A stretch of DNA of 64,000 nt from Verrucomicrobiota bacterium (GTDB lineage Bacteria; Verrucomicrobiota; Lentisphaeria; JABSQK01; JAJFLO01), in the NCBI GenBank assembly GCA_021772615.1, contig JAJFLQ010000077.1, forward strand, positions 1 through 64,000, read 5' to 3'. A program made the translations under genes and the position numbers. The notes under the pieces were generated by a model, which was given only the letters and a program-made list of their open reading frames with translations, was not told the DNA's origin and did not search any database. Positions 34,491 through 44,695 of the stretch are shown here, one piece after another (positions within the stretch are counted from its first letter, which is position 1; every line of letters starts with the position of its first letter).

Positions 34491-35645
34491 TCACCCCGTA
34501 CCGGCAATCACGCCACGAGCAATTGATCGCTTCGGATTCGGGCTAGGCGCACACGCTGTGTTCGGCCGCAGGATGCCGATAAAGAACTGCTCATGGGCTT
34601 TGATCATTGCCGTAGCGGTATAGTCTCGGGCTGCGGCCGACCTGGCTGCGGCGCCTAGCCCGGCAGCCTGTTGCGGCCGCTGAATCAGGCCGAGGAGCGT
34701 CGCGGCCATTTGTTCAATGTCTTGTGGATCAACCAGCAATCCAGTCTTGCCATCCTGAACCAGTTCGGGAATGCCGCCGACGTTTGCGGCGACGACAGGA
34801 AGCCCTGCCGCCATGGCTTCGAGAACAGCCAGACCGAACCCTTCGGTTTTCGATGGCTGAAAATATATATCCGTGTTCGCCAGGGCGCGCTGCGGCGCGG
34901 CGACTTCGCCTGGAAACGCAACAGTATCCTCCAGACCGAGCGCCGCCATACGTTCGAACAACAACACCGCGTGATCGATACGACCGACGATCTGATATCG
35001 CAGGTTCGGCACACTTTGCCGCAGGCGATGCATGACCTGCAACGCGTCATCGTACCCCTTTTTCCAACTGTAGTTTCCAATCGTCGTAATCGTCACCGGA
35101 TCATCGCCGCCGCGTGCCGCGGGGATCGTGGCCGGAATGGGTGCACACCCGTTCGGAATGACAATAGCCTTGCCGGCAATCGCTGAGGTGATCGCCTCGA
35201 TATCCCGAATCACCGCGCGCGACGGAGCCGAAACCCGATGCGACGCGTCGACGACCATGGGCTCAAGCAGCCGAAACCGGGTCAGCTCACTGGACACCAT
35301 CGAATCGAAACGGGCCACCACGTGGACACCTGGGACGTGTCGGGCGGCAACACAGCCCACTACACGGCTCACCGGCCGAATGAGCTGCACAATGTCATAC
35401 CTGCCATCCCGAATCATCCTCCGCAGCCGCAAGACGCACAGCGGCAGGTTTGATTTTCGAAGGTTCAGACAGCCGCGAAAAAGCCCGCGACCTTGAAACT
35501 GCGACAACAAACCGTCTGACGGAAACAGCGTTACGACATCTGATTTGAAGCGCGACGGATCCAGACTTCCCGCAACCGTCAAAAGCACCTTTTCCGCGCC
35601 GCCGATCACCAGGTCGTCGATCACATTTAGAACACGAATCGTCAT
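34491..35645 (-). CDS. Family 4 glycosyltransferase
   Basis: 384 residues. GT-B fold; N-terminus RVLNVIDDLVIGGAEKVLL with the Gly-Gly-Ala-Glu acceptor loop, VIPNGCAPIP at the domain hinge, and EGFGLAVLEAMA as the E-x7-E sugar-nucleotide motif. Cytosolic or membrane-associated, probably adding a hexose to a lipid-linked glycan. The last ~25 residues (NTACAPSPNPKRS) are Pro-rich and not conserved in the family. It reads alone on the minus strand. Confidence 0.92.
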   Translation of the reverse strand: MTIRVLNVIDDLVIGGAEKVLLTVAGSLDPSRFKSDVVTLFPSDGLLSQFQGRGLFRGCLNLRKSNLPLCVLRLRRMIRDGRYDIVQLIRPVSRVVGCVAARHVPGVHVVARFDSMVSSELTRFRLLEPMVVDASHRVSAPSRAVIRDIEAITSAIAGKAIVIPNGCAPIPATIPAARGGDDPVTITTIGNYSWKKGYDDALQVMHRLRQSVPNLRYQIVGRIDHAVLLFERMAALGLEDTVAFPGEVAAPQRALANTDIYFQPSKTEGFGLAVLEAMAAGLPVVAANVGGIPELVQDGKTGLLVDPQDIEQMAATLLGLIQRPQQAAGLGAAARSAAARDYTATAMIKAHEQFFIGILRPNTACAPSPNPKRSIARGVIAGTG

Positions 35646-35935
35646 ACCTCAATTTAACGTGCGCGTCGGACTTATAAAGACCTCACAGAGATTCACCGGA
35701 GCTTTATCGATCGCGCCCCAAACGGCGTGAACAATGAGGTGGCCCCGGATGCCGGCAACCCGCCGAGTTCCCATTCGCGGTCCGTTGGAATTTCGCGCTT
35801 CAGCGTGCTTGCATCACTACCTGCGGGACGCTCGGCGAGACGGAGCGTCGCGTGAAACCCACGACTAAAGCGTGAACTCCAACAGCACACCGGCACGATG
35901 GGGGCGCCAGACCGCCTTACGCTTAGCCCATTGAT
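35646..35935. other. Intergenic stretch with small palindromes
   Basis: Contains a GACGCTC/GAGCGTC hairpin (35827-35849) and, 20 bases later, taaagcgtgaactccaac, related to one arm of the 28-bp inverted repeat at 26573. No gene is seen. Confidence 0.5.
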
Positions 35936-36961
35936 CTATTTGTCACCGCAGTCTACACCCGGCTTCCGGACGATTACGATATAATGCAGCCCGAAAAACA
36001 TCAGCGTCGGTCCGGCGCTTTCGAGGATATGTGCGGCGGCAACTATTCCCCGGAGAACCGGCGAAGGAATGAACTGCAAATACGATTCGTGCGGTAAACA
36101 AACTGCCTTGGTCATACGTTTCAGCGTGAGCCCGGCGTCGTCGATATGACACCGCAACGACTTGGCAGACAGCGGTGTGTCGTACACACTATTCTCTTGC
36201 GTACTTCTGGGAGGTCGAATCACACGTCGCGCTCGTCGCCACGGTTCAGCGACGATTCTCCAGAACCTGCATGCACGCGCCGATGGTGTCGTGATGTACG
36301 CACAGCCGCCAGGCCTGAGGACTCGAAAGACCTCGTTCAGGACCTGACCCGGCCGCGACACGTGTTCCAGAACTTCAGTCAACAGGACATGATCAAAATG
36401 CGCGGAAGGAAACGGCAGCGACTCCGCATTTGCCGCACAGGCAATAATCGCATCGACGCCGCGCCGCTGGGACTCGGAAAGAAATCGCCGCACGCGGATA
36501 GGCGCGATGTCGACGCCGGCGATTGGCCCCTCAAAACGCCAGTCCTCCCGCAGTCGCAGGGCGAACCAACCGTTGCCGCAACCGATGTCGAGCAGGCGTC
36601 CGTGGTGGTTACCGACGATTTCCGCCGCGATCGCGTCCTTCACCCGCGCCAGCCGGTAGTCCTCTGCAAACGCAGGAATTCCGCTACGCGCGGCATGACC
36701 GTAACCATCAAGGAATCCGCCTTCCTGCCGATATACGTTGTCGAAATGCTCCGCGGACCAACCGGTATCTGTATTCTCGAAGTGGACGCGTAGATCGAGC
36801 ACGCCATCATCGAATTGGAACCGTCGACCACAACCGGTGCAGGCAATCGAATCACAGGCGCTCCCGTCCAACTGCGACCGGCATATCGGGCAGACAACAG
36901 CGTCGGCAATAGCTGTAACCTCGCCACGTGACGTTGAGGATGTTGACATACTAAAGTACAT
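35936..36961 (-). CDS. SAM methyltransferase with N-terminal zinc-ribbon (Trm112-like)
   Basis: 341 residues. CPIC (25-28) and CTGC (41-44) form a Trm112-like zinc ribbon, common at the front of glycan-locus methyltransferases. The SAM motif is LLDIGCGNGWFALRL near 120, followed by GVDIAPI and FDHVLLTEVLEHV. Residues 230-330 have basic and hydrophobic helices that could lie on the membrane. An ATG four codons later (36949) is also possible. It diverges from the Wzm/Wzt genes and probably methylates a glycan residue. Confidence 0.9.
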   Translation of the reverse strand: MYFSMSTSSTSRGEVTAIADAVVCPICRSQLDGSACDSIACTGCGRRFQFDDGVLDLRVHFENTDTGWSAEHFDNVYRQEGGFLDGYGHAARSGIPAFAEDYRLARVKDAIAAEIVGNHHGRLLDIGCGNGWFALRLREDWRFEGPIAGVDIAPIRVRRFLSESQRRGVDAIIACAANAESLPFPSAHFDHVLLTEVLEHVSRPGQVLNEVFRVLRPGGCAYITTPSARACRFWRIVAEPWRRARRVIRPPRSTQENSVYDTPLSAKSLRCHIDDAGLTLKRMTKAVCLPHESYLQFIPSPVLRGIVAAAHILESAGPTLMFFGLHYIVIVRKPGVDCGDK

Positions 36962-37022
36962 TGTGTCGTTGACGGCTTGCCGAATCCGGAATCAAGCTCA
37001 GGAAAACGCGAAAAAAGTCATA

Positions 37023-37859
37023 GTGGATAGAATCAATCATAATTTTACGCTGATTATCAAGCGGTCCAAGGGATTGCGGAAGCTCGACTTGAGAGAAGTC
37101 TGGCAATACCGCGATTTACTGTATATGCTGATACGGCGCGACGTATTCGGTAAATACCGACAATCTGTCCTTGGGTTTACGTGGGCGTTCATCCCACCCT
37201 TGCTGCAAATGGTCGTTTTCACGGTGATTTTCGGCAATGTCGCGAAACTGGGTCCCGAGGGAACGCCATATTACATCTTTTCGTTCACGGCTCTGCTGCC
37301 CTGGAACTACTTTTCAAAGGCGTTGCAAAGTTGCGGCAATAGCCTTATATCCGGTCAAAACCTGATTACCAAGGTTTACTTTCCCCGGCTTGTTTTGCCG
37401 CTCACCGGCGTAATCGGTTGTTTGATCGATCTCGCGATTGGCATGGTTGTGCTCGTTATTTTGATGATCGTCGGCGGCATCGCTCCTCCGCCACAGATCA
37501 TATTGTTACCGGTATTTATCGTTATAGCCTGTATCACAGCCCTCGGCGCGGGCCTGTGGATCACCGCTTTGAGTGTTCGATATCGAGACATTGCATTCGC
37601 CACCCCGTTCCTCATTTCTCTCTGGATGTTTGTCACACCTGTCATATTCGCAGTGGAGAAGATTCCGGAAAAATACCAGTTGCTCCTGTGGCTGAATCCA
37701 ATGACTGGTGTGATCGAGGGATTTCGGTGGTCCATCATCGGAACAAGTTCGCCTGTCTGGACCTATATGGCAGGCAGTCTGACTATCACATGCCTGGTCC
37801 TGCTCGGGGGCCTTTACTATTTCAAGGCGATGGAACGGTCCTTTGTAGATGTCATTTGA
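37023..37859 (+). CDS. wzm: ABC-2 polysaccharide export permease
   Basis: 278 residues from a GTG at 37023, matching the usual 260-280 of Wzm; earlier in-frame sequence overlaps the divergent gene. N-terminal cytosolic helix YRDLLYMLIRRDVFGKYRQS followed by six hydrophobic segments, including WAFIPPLLQMVVFTVIFG, and the family's WLNPMTGVIEGFRW. With Wzt it moves an undecaprenyl-linked glycan across the inner membrane. The next gene is its ATPase, 24 bp downstream. Confidence 0.94.
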   Translation: MDRINHNFTLIIKRSKGLRKLDLREVWQYRDLLYMLIRRDVFGKYRQSVLGFTWAFIPPLLQMVVFTVIFGNVAKLGPEGTPYYIFSFTALLPWNYFSKALQSCGNSLISGQNLITKVYFPRLVLPLTGVIGCLIDLAIGMVVLVILMIVGGIAPPPQIILLPVFIVIACITALGAGLWITALSVRYRDIAFATPFLISLWMFVTPVIFAVEKIPEKYQLLLWLNPMTGVIEGFRWSIIGTSSPVWTYMAGSLTITCLVLLGGLYYFKAMERSFVDVI

Positions 37860-37883
37860 CTGCCGGTAGGCGGCGCTGGAACT

Positions 37884-39116
37884 ATGTCTGAATCAATCAT
37901 TTCAATTCGTCAATTAAGCAAGAAATACAGACTTGGACTGACTCATGATGGTTTGCTGGTCAACAAAATGCTCGGCTGGTTTACCCGTGCTGTGCGGCCA
38001 AATCGAGAAAAATCAGATAAGGATTTGTGGGCACTGCGGGACATTTCATGCGAGATCAATGTCGGCGATGTGGTAGGCTTGATCGGCAACAACGGTGCAG
38101 GAAAATCGACACTGCTCAAGATCCTCAGTCGAATTACGGAACCTACATCCGGCGAAATCGAACTGAAAGGCCGGGTCGCCAGTCTGCTGGAAGTCGGAAC
38201 AGGCTTTCATCCTGAGTTAACAGGTCGTGAAAACGTATTTCTCAATGGCGCAATACTCGGTATGAGTCGTGACGAAGTTCGCAGCAAATTTGATGAGATC
38301 GTTGCATTCGCCGAGATAGACAGGTTTATCGATACTCCCGTGAAGCGCTATTCCAGCGGCATGTATATTCGGCTCGCATTTGCAGTCGCGGCACACTTGG
38401 AGCCGGAGATTCTAATTATCGATGAGGTCCTAGCAGTTGGTGATTTTCAATTTCAGAACAAGTGTTTGGGCAAGATGAAAGATGTGTCACAAACCGGCCG
38501 AACAGTGTTATTCGTCAGTCACAACATGACTGCGATACGTCAATTATGCGACAAGGCGATTTTGTTGACAGCTGGCGAGATCGATTTCGAAGGGGATGTC
38601 GGTGATTGCATCAAGCGCTATGTGGGCGCCGGTTTCAATCAGCAGCAACGTATCGTAGACCATATCGGGAAGTTGAATGACGACGTCATTGCGATTGATG
38701 ATGTGACCGTAAACGGCATATCATACGACTTCATAGAAGTTCGGGGCGACACGCCGACCATAGAGATTAACGTGGTCGGTGAACTGAAACGCGACCTCCC
38801 CATCGACATTGAAATTCAGTTAACCGATTCGTCGGGAACACCTCTGGCATTTTTCAGCCCATCGCATGAAACAGGCGACACTCAGACGCTGATGAAAGGC
38901 GCCATATCGCTACACCGACGATTTTCGATACCCTGCGAATTGATGAGCGGCGAGTACGATTTACATCTCTACTTGACACATGCGAATGTCGAAGGCTGGG
39001 TCGACATACCTTCCGCCGCCCGCATTCATTACCTGGGATCGCCCTCGAAAAGCGGAGAAATATTCCGAAGCAGTGCAAGTAGGGGATGGCTATTCTTGCA
39101 CGACGAGTCGGAATAA
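37884..39116 (+). CDS. wzt: O-antigen/polysaccharide ABC transporter ATPase with C-terminal sugar-binding domain
   Basis: 410 residues. ATPase domain: Walker A GNNGAGKST, Q-loop region ASLLEVGTGFHPELTG, signature YSSGM, Walker B ILIIDEVLAVGD, and H-loop FVSHN. Residues ~265-405 form a beta-sandwich Wzt C-terminal domain (VTVNGISYDFIEVRGD, SIPCELMSGEYDLHLYLTHA). In O8/O9a-type systems this domain recognises the capped non-reducing end of the glycan before export. That fits the presence of a methyltransferase-kinase fusion downstream in this locus. Confidence 0.96.
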   Translation: MSESIISIRQLSKKYRLGLTHDGLLVNKMLGWFTRAVRPNREKSDKDLWALRDISCEINVGDVVGLIGNNGAGKSTLLKILSRITEPTSGEIELKGRVASLLEVGTGFHPELTGRENVFLNGAILGMSRDEVRSKFDEIVAFAEIDRFIDTPVKRYSSGMYIRLAFAVAAHLEPEILIIDEVLAVGDFQFQNKCLGKMKDVSQTGRTVLFVSHNMTAIRQLCDKAILLTAGEIDFEGDVGDCIKRYVGAGFNQQQRIVDHIGKLNDDVIAIDDVTVNGISYDFIEVRGDTPTIEINVVGELKRDLPIDIEIQLTDSSGTPLAFFSPSHETGDTQTLMKGAISLHRRFSIPCELMSGEYDLHLYLTHANVEGWVDIPSAARIHYLGSPSKSGEIFRSSASRGWLFLHDESE

Positions 39117-39342
39117 TAACGGAACACCCAATGTCGTTGCAATACGGATTACCGACGTCGGTTTCTCAGTAAGACAACGGATCCCGTGTAGGTCCCTCGA
39201 ACAGCGAGCAAAAAGAAATCATCATGAAAATGCACTGTCAATCCTCATAAGTCTCACACGATCAGTCCGCCACATGACCAAATCGCAGGCTTCGTCCTCG
39301 GCTAGCAGCTTGCCACGCCCTTCCGCAGCTTTTACATGGAGA

Positions 39343-40410
39343 TCAAAGCGTGGCTGAGTGCGGCACTCGAACCTTATCCCAAATCTTTTTTCCAAACAGC
39401 GCCGATGCGTGAATCGGCGCCACTTTGAGAGCCTGGAGCAAGGCCTTTATGCCAGCGACCTTTCTGCGTCTGAGACCAAGTATTCCGAGGCGCCAAAGCC
39501 TCTCCGTGTAATCCATCTTTATTTGTGCTAGCGACGCTTCGGCCCCCACTGTCTGCGCGACGGCATCATAGAGATTATTGAGCAGCGCAATCGTTGAATA
39601 CACATCCTTGTTGTCAACCTTACCTATTTCCTGTGAACTGATCTCTGTCGTCATCCCCTGGAGCAGCGCGACATGCCGTGGTTCTACGGCCAGTTTGTAA
39701 CTGCGGAACATCGCAGAAGCGACAGCCAGATTTGAATTGTGTCTTTGTTGGTCGTGGTGAACGACCGACACGTTGTGTCCATGAATTCGTGTACTATAAA
39801 GGACATCTGGTAGATTGATGATAGGTAAGGAATGCGCTGAACGCAGCCACAACTCATAATCCTCACAGTGGCAATAGTCCTTGTTATAAAAGCCTGCAAT
39901 TTCGAAAAATTTCCGCCGCGCAACAACCGTGGGGTGCGCAATGCAGCAACCGAACCAGATTCTCCACCGAAACACATCCGGATGAAGCGGATACGTCGGT
40001 GCAAGCCGGTCATGAATCGCGGCGCCGCTGGCGTCTATATACCTAACCTGTGCACCAGCAACATAGACGTCGGTATTCTCGTCGAGGTAGTTCAATTGCT
40101 TCTCCAGTCTGTCGGAACAGCTGATATCGTCTGCATCCATTCTTGCGATGTATTCACCCTGCGCTAAACCGATTCCCCTATTCAGCGTTGCAATCAATCT
40201 CAAGTTGTGCTCGTTCACGTGCAACCGAATTCTGCTGTCGTCAAATGATCGTATGATATCAAGACTGTTGTCCGTCGAACCATCATCGATAACCAATAAC
40301 TCAAAGTCGGAAAACGATTGCTCCAGAATGCTTCGGACCGCCTCGGCAACAAAGTCCTCGCCATTGTAGACCGGTAGGATTACGGTGACTTTAGGTATTC
40401 CGCCTGACAT
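39343..40410 (-). CDS. Family 2 glycosyltransferase
   Basis: 355 residues. Classic GT-A start VTVILPVYNGEDFV, VIDDGSTDNS, the metal motif ARMDADD, and HCEDYELWLR for acceptor activation. The C-terminal 100 residues are helical. The start follows the stop of the family 10 transferase by only 3 bp, so these two and the upstream family 39-like gene form one operon. Adds a sugar, identity unknown. Confidence 0.94.
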   Translation of the reverse strand: MSGGIPKVTVILPVYNGEDFVAEAVRSILEQSFSDFELLVIDDGSTDNSLDIIRSFDDSRIRLHVNEHNLRLIATLNRGIGLAQGEYIARMDADDISCSDRLEKQLNYLDENTDVYVAGAQVRYIDASGAAIHDRLAPTYPLHPDVFRWRIWFGCCIAHPTVVARRKFFEIAGFYNKDYCHCEDYELWLRSAHSLPIINLPDVLYSTRIHGHNVSVVHHDQQRHNSNLAVASAMFRSYKLAVEPRHVALLQGMTTEISSQEIGKVDNKDVYSTIALLNNLYDAVAQTVGAEASLAQIKMDYTERLWRLGILGLRRRKVAGIKALLQALKVAPIHASALFGKKIWDKVRVPHSATL

Positions 40411-40413
40411 GGA

Positions 40414-41367
40414 TTACAGCCTGAAAACATTCTTGATGCGGTGTGTAAAACGACGGAGCACGGATCGTTTTTGCGGTCGCGCAGGACAAGTGAGTGACAG
40501 TCGCTGCGCCGGAGAATTATTGTTTCCGTATTCACGAATGCTGCTGACAATGTGCGGAAAGAACTGATACTCCTCCAAAATCAGCCGACGCGCCTCCTCG
40601 ACAGCAGGCAAACGCCGCTGCCAATCGTCATGGCTCATCGTTTGATTGATCAATGACGTGGCTTCATGGGGCGCTTCGATATCGATCCAAATGTATGAAT
40701 CCTGCGGGAAATAGTCGGCCAAATTCGTGCATCCATAGTAGAACGGCACCGACCACGTCAGGAAACAGTCCGCCAATTTTTCAGTCCAATAATGCGGGCC
40801 GCTGGCGTTCTCGATCGCCAAGGCATAATAATAAGGTCCCAGACCAGACATATGTTTGATATCGACAAACGTGTCCACACCGTAGATATCTATGGGTAGG
40901 CTTCCGTTTGCCACAATATAATTTAAAAATGCCATTCGTTTCTTGTGCCCGGGAAATCCTGATTTGTTGCTGGTAACCCAGGACAGCAGCTCACGCTTCT
41001 CCGGAATCTGGAAGGTTTTCAGCTCATCATAACTGTGCTCAAGAAACCATGGGACAGCGGGATGCGATGGAACTATCGTGTTGTTGTCCGGTATGTTGTG
41101 GTGCGTGAAGACCCGACTGTACTGCTCGATATCTTCAACCATCCAGTCAAAAATTCCAGCAATATACGGCTCCTGCATCAGCGCCCACACATTTTCGGGC
41201 GGGCATTCGATGCTTAAGGGCTCATCCAGATGATTTAAGACAATGACGTAGTCACAATGGCCTACGGGACCTGTCGTGAACTGCACACCATCCCAAGCGC
41301 CAGTGCCGCCCGGGGTCTGTCGCATAATGTCGGAAGAGTTCCAATTTTTCGCGATCTTAACAATCAT
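40414..41367 (-). CDS. Family 10 (alpha-1,3-fucosyltransferase-like) glycosyltransferase
   Basis: 317 residues. The family's strongest motif is intact: YYALAIENASGPHYWTEKLA followed by VPFYYGCTNLADYFP, which in known enzymes binds GDP-fucose. N-terminal region with NVWALMQEPYIAG resembles other bacterial GT10 proteins. The substrate may be GDP-fucose or a related 6-deoxyhexose; no GDP-fucose synthesis genes are in the window. Its start overlaps the upstream gene by 4 bp. Confidence 0.88.
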   Translation of the reverse strand: MIVKIAKNWNSSDIMRQTPGGTGAWDGVQFTTGPVGHCDYVIVLNHLDEPLSIECPPENVWALMQEPYIAGIFDWMVEDIEQYSRVFTHHNIPDNNTIVPSHPAVPWFLEHSYDELKTFQIPEKRELLSWVTSNKSGFPGHKKRMAFLNYIVANGSLPIDIYGVDTFVDIKHMSGLGPYYYALAIENASGPHYWTEKLADCFLTWSVPFYYGCTNLADYFPQDSYIWIDIEAPHEATSLINQTMSHDDWQRRLPAVEEARRLILEEYQFFPHIVSSIREYGNNNSPAQRLSLTCPARPQKRSVLRRFTHRIKNVFRL

Positions 41368-43142
41368 CTGGCCTGATTCTCCCTGAACGCCGTAACTTCA
41401 TACACCGATGTGCCATTATCTGAACTTAGAAGACGAATGTCGACACGCTGGACTACGCCAATCCTTGCGAGTTCCGTCGTTAAGTCCGTCGAGCTTTCAA
41501 TGATAACGAATAAGCGGTCAAATGTTGTGCCAGCCTTGTACCAATACCCAAAGATCCCCAGCACTTCCAGGTAGTAATGCAGGACAACATCTCGTGGCAC
41601 GGTCGAATAGACGTAGTCGCCAGAACCGAGTGCGGCTTGCAAATCCTCCGCGATTTGTCGTGCATGCGGAAGGACATGATCCATTCCGTTAAGCCGGTTG
41701 ACGTGTCTGACATCGTCGCTGGTAATAGCCCGGATGCCCAGAGTAATAAACAATGAGACGGCGACAACGGCAACGATTCGGTTGCAGCGGGGTTCATCGG
41801 CAATCCACCTGATCGCGTGGTATATTCCGGCTGCCGACAGGCAATAATATAGGGGCAGGAGGTACAATAGTGAGCGGGGATTTGGCGTCACGTGCTGCAC
41901 ACAGACCAGTACCAATAATGAGACAATCAACGGCGTGACGGACAGACTGCAACGTTTCAATTGGCGATTCATGAACAGCACTGCTATAGCACATGATAAC
42001 AATGAGAGAATTGAAATTGGTTTTGGAAAGCCCCATGAGACCGTGACCCAGCATGTTTCTATCCACAGCGGTATCGCCGCAACGAATTCGGGTGTTGATA
42101 GTGGCACAACCCATTCGTTTGCGGTTAGCGACCTGAGGCCGCAAAATAAGAAAATCGGAGAATACAATATGATCGTCAGAATGCCGGTGAGCGTAAGGTA
42201 CCCGACTGCGACAATATACGCGTCCCGCCAGCCTACGGGATCATTTTGAAACCGCGAACTGAAAAAGCTCCACCAGCACAACGGAAATACCAGGTAAACC
42301 ATGGTCGGAACAGTGTACAGGCCCAATGCGGTTGCTACAGATAAGAAGACAAACAAAGGCCGCTTGCCACAACAATGTTCACACACCAGGACTATCATCG
42401 CGAGAAGCGTAATGACGCACAAAATAGAATATCCTCGTGCATTGACCGAATATTCGATGAGGGCGTGTGACAGAGAAACCAGACACAAACAAAGCAGCCC
42501 GACGTGCTTTCCGAACACGAGTCTGCCGAACAAATAGGCAAGCGGAAGCAGTATTGCGCCGGCAACGAACGCAGGCACACGCAAGCCCCATTCAGAGTTA
42601 CCCAACAACGAAATCGACAGGTGACCAAGAAACGTATGAAAAACGTGGTTATTCGGTTCATAATATGTGCTGAGACCAATGTATAAAGGATGGGAGACGT
42701 AGGCGATAAACGTCCGCGCCTCATCAAGACGCATTGGCATATTCAGGTACGATATCCGTAACAACACGCCACCGACAATGACGAACGTCACGGCGATTCT
42801 ATGCGGCCCGGATTCGTGGTGAAATGCCCTGGATGCCTGCCGCACAGCGGCAACTAAGCGTCCAAACTCCCCGGTCACGGTACGTTGGAACGCGTAACGC
42901 CACCTCCAAAGCAAACCGGATATCCCGACATATATTCCACCGATTATCGCGAGTCTGTACTCTGCATCCATCATTTGCAGGTCTTGCCGGGCGCCAACGA
43001 AGAAACGGTCGAATTTCGCCCGCGCAAGATCCTGGTCTAACAAGGAAACTGCAAGAAGCGCACATCCAGACACTGCTAAGACGCTAATAATGCCATAAAT
43101 ACCTGTCCAGGAAACTGTGGTGACGACCGACCGATTAGTCAT
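41364..43142 (-). CDS. Multi-pass membrane glycosyltransferase (GT39/ArnT-like)
   Basis: 592 residues with about 12 hydrophobic segments. After the first periplasmic loop the sequence MRLDEARTFIAYVSHPL matches the Asp-Glu catalytic loop of lipid-phosphate-sugar-dependent GT-C enzymes, and NNHVFHTFLGHLS follows. The C-terminal ~100 residues are a soluble periplasmic domain. Such enzymes move a sugar from a polyprenyl phosphate carrier on the periplasmic side. First of a three-gene minus-strand operon with the GT10 and GT2 genes. Confidence 0.85.
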   Translation of the reverse strand: MTNRSVVTTVSWTGIYGIISVLAVSGCALLAVSLLDQDLARAKFDRFFVGARQDLQMMDAEYRLAIIGGIYVGISGLLWRWRYAFQRTVTGEFGRLVAAVRQASRAFHHESGPHRIAVTFVIVGGVLLRISYLNMPMRLDEARTFIAYVSHPLYIGLSTYYEPNNHVFHTFLGHLSISLLGNSEWGLRVPAFVAGAILLPLAYLFGRLVFGKHVGLLCLCLVSLSHALIEYSVNARGYSILCVITLLAMIVLVCEHCCGKRPLFVFLSVATALGLYTVPTMVYLVFPLCWWSFFSSRFQNDPVGWRDAYIVAVGYLTLTGILTIILYSPIFLFCGLRSLTANEWVVPLSTPEFVAAIPLWIETCWVTVSWGFPKPISILSLLSCAIAVLFMNRQLKRCSLSVTPLIVSLLVLVCVQHVTPNPRSLLYLLPLYYCLSAAGIYHAIRWIADEPRCNRIVAVVAVSLFITLGIRAITSDDVRHVNRLNGMDHVLPHARQIAEDLQAALGSGDYVYSTVPRDVVLHYYLEVLGIFGYWYKAGTTFDRLFVIIESSTDLTTELARIGVVQRVDIRLLSSDNGTSVYEVTAFRENQAR

Positions 43143-43317
43143 GAGATACCATCAAATGAGTGAATACTTTCCCGATCCGGCTTTGGTTTGCTTGACACGT
43201 TTGTAACATACGCGCATAACGGTATTTTCAGAAAAGCACGGAGAAATATACCCGGCCTTTACCATAAATCGGACAATACCACATTAATATGCATTGTGGA
43301 TTGGATGCGGCTGCATT

Positions 43318-44571
43318 ATGAATCTGGCAATTGTCGTTCGCAAACTCAGTGGAGGAGGCCTGGGGATTGCTGCCTGGAACCAGGCACGCATGCTTTCAGG
43401 TCTCGGACACGTAGTAACAGTCCTTCGTGAACCGGTACACGATTCGCTAAAATCTACAGACACCATCCAAATACAGGACATTCAGAAAGTCTCTGCGTGG
43501 CGGAGCACAATCTGGAGTATCTTCCTGCGATCCGACGTTTTGAAATGCCGGTTGAATATTGATCCGCTGGACATCGACCGTGATAAGTACTCGGCCGCGG
43601 TCCGCCGCTTCCTGGCGCCGAAGCTTGCAAACGGCAATCTCGACGCCGTACTGTTTCTTGACGGTCTGGATACGCATCTATACTGGCACACGTACCGAAC
43701 ATGTGCGGCAATCATGGGCATTCACGGCCCGAAACACATCTTCACGCATCTCGGCCTTGACGCAGCGCCGGTGAACCGCTGGCTGGACAATGTCTCACGC
43801 CGGAAGATCCGGCACATGAATACGTTTTACGCACCGACCAGGATGATGAGGGACCTGGCTGCCGGCTACTATCGTATGGACGCAAGTCGTATTGATGTCA
43901 TTCCCAATGCCGTTGATACAGATCGCTTTCGCCCTGTAGAAAACACGTCTGCGAATCTCGCCGCGAGGATTGTCTACACCGGAAGAATCACGTTTGAAAA
44001 GGGAGCGGACACGCTGGTTGCCGTTATTCCGCCGTTGTTAAATCAATTTCCAGACCTCACGTTTTTGATGGTAGGCGACAGTGAACCGATTACTGGCGAC
44101 GAAACTTACGCCGACCGCATTGTAAGTATGGCGAAGGCGGACGGCAACGGCGATCGCGTGCGATGGCAGGCACCCGTACCGTATGAAGACATCCATACGG
44201 TTTACCAGAAGGGTGACATCTTCGTCCTGCCGACACGATTTGAAAGCTTCGGCAACGTGTGTATCGAGGCGCAGGCGGTAGGTTTGGCCGTCGTCGCAAG
44301 TGCCGCAGGCGGCGTACCCGAGATCGTTGCAGATGGTGAAACGGGTTTACTTGTCCCGCCATCCGATGCAAACGCGTTTCAAAACGCGTTGACAAAACTC
44401 ATTCAGAATCCCGCATATCGCCGCGCGATGGGTGCGGCCGCGAGACAGCGCGCTCAGCGACTCTGGAGTCTCGACGCGGTCGCACCGAAACTCGAGGCCC
44501 ATGTGCTTAAGGCGGTAAACGGGCTACGCACAGCGCTAAGCCCGCGCCCCCTGCATGTTGCCGATGAATGA
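43318..44571 (+). CDS. Family 4 glycosyltransferase
   Basis: 417 residues from the ATG before NLAIVVRKL (43318); an ATG 8 codons earlier adds residues not typical of the family. N-terminal acceptor loop LSGGGLGIAAWNQ, hinge VIPNAVDTDRF, RITFEKGADTL, and ESFGNVCIEAQA as the E-x7-E motif. GT-B fold, cytosolic side. Convergent with the methyltransferase-kinase gene. Confidence 0.92.
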   Translation: MNLAIVVRKLSGGGLGIAAWNQARMLSGLGHVVTVLREPVHDSLKSTDTIQIQDIQKVSAWRSTIWSIFLRSDVLKCRLNIDPLDIDRDKYSAAVRRFLAPKLANGNLDAVLFLDGLDTHLYWHTYRTCAAIMGIHGPKHIFTHLGLDAAPVNRWLDNVSRRKIRHMNTFYAPTRMMRDLAAGYYRMDASRIDVIPNAVDTDRFRPVENTSANLAARIVYTGRITFEKGADTLVAVIPPLLNQFPDLTFLMVGDSEPITGDETYADRIVSMAKADGNGDRVRWQAPVPYEDIHTVYQKGDIFVLPTRFESFGNVCIEAQAVGLAVVASAAGGVPEIVADGETGLLVPPSDANAFQNALTKLIQNPAYRRAMGAAARQRAQRLWSLDAVAPKLEAHVLKAVNGLRTALSPRPLHVADE

Positions 44572-44695
44572 AAAAATCGGCACTCGGCTGGAGGGGTCGC
44601 CGACACGTCGCTGTAGCGCCACACCACTAATCCACCAGGTGTAGGCATCCAATCAAACATTACTGAATGATGCATTGCGCTACACGTTAACGTTG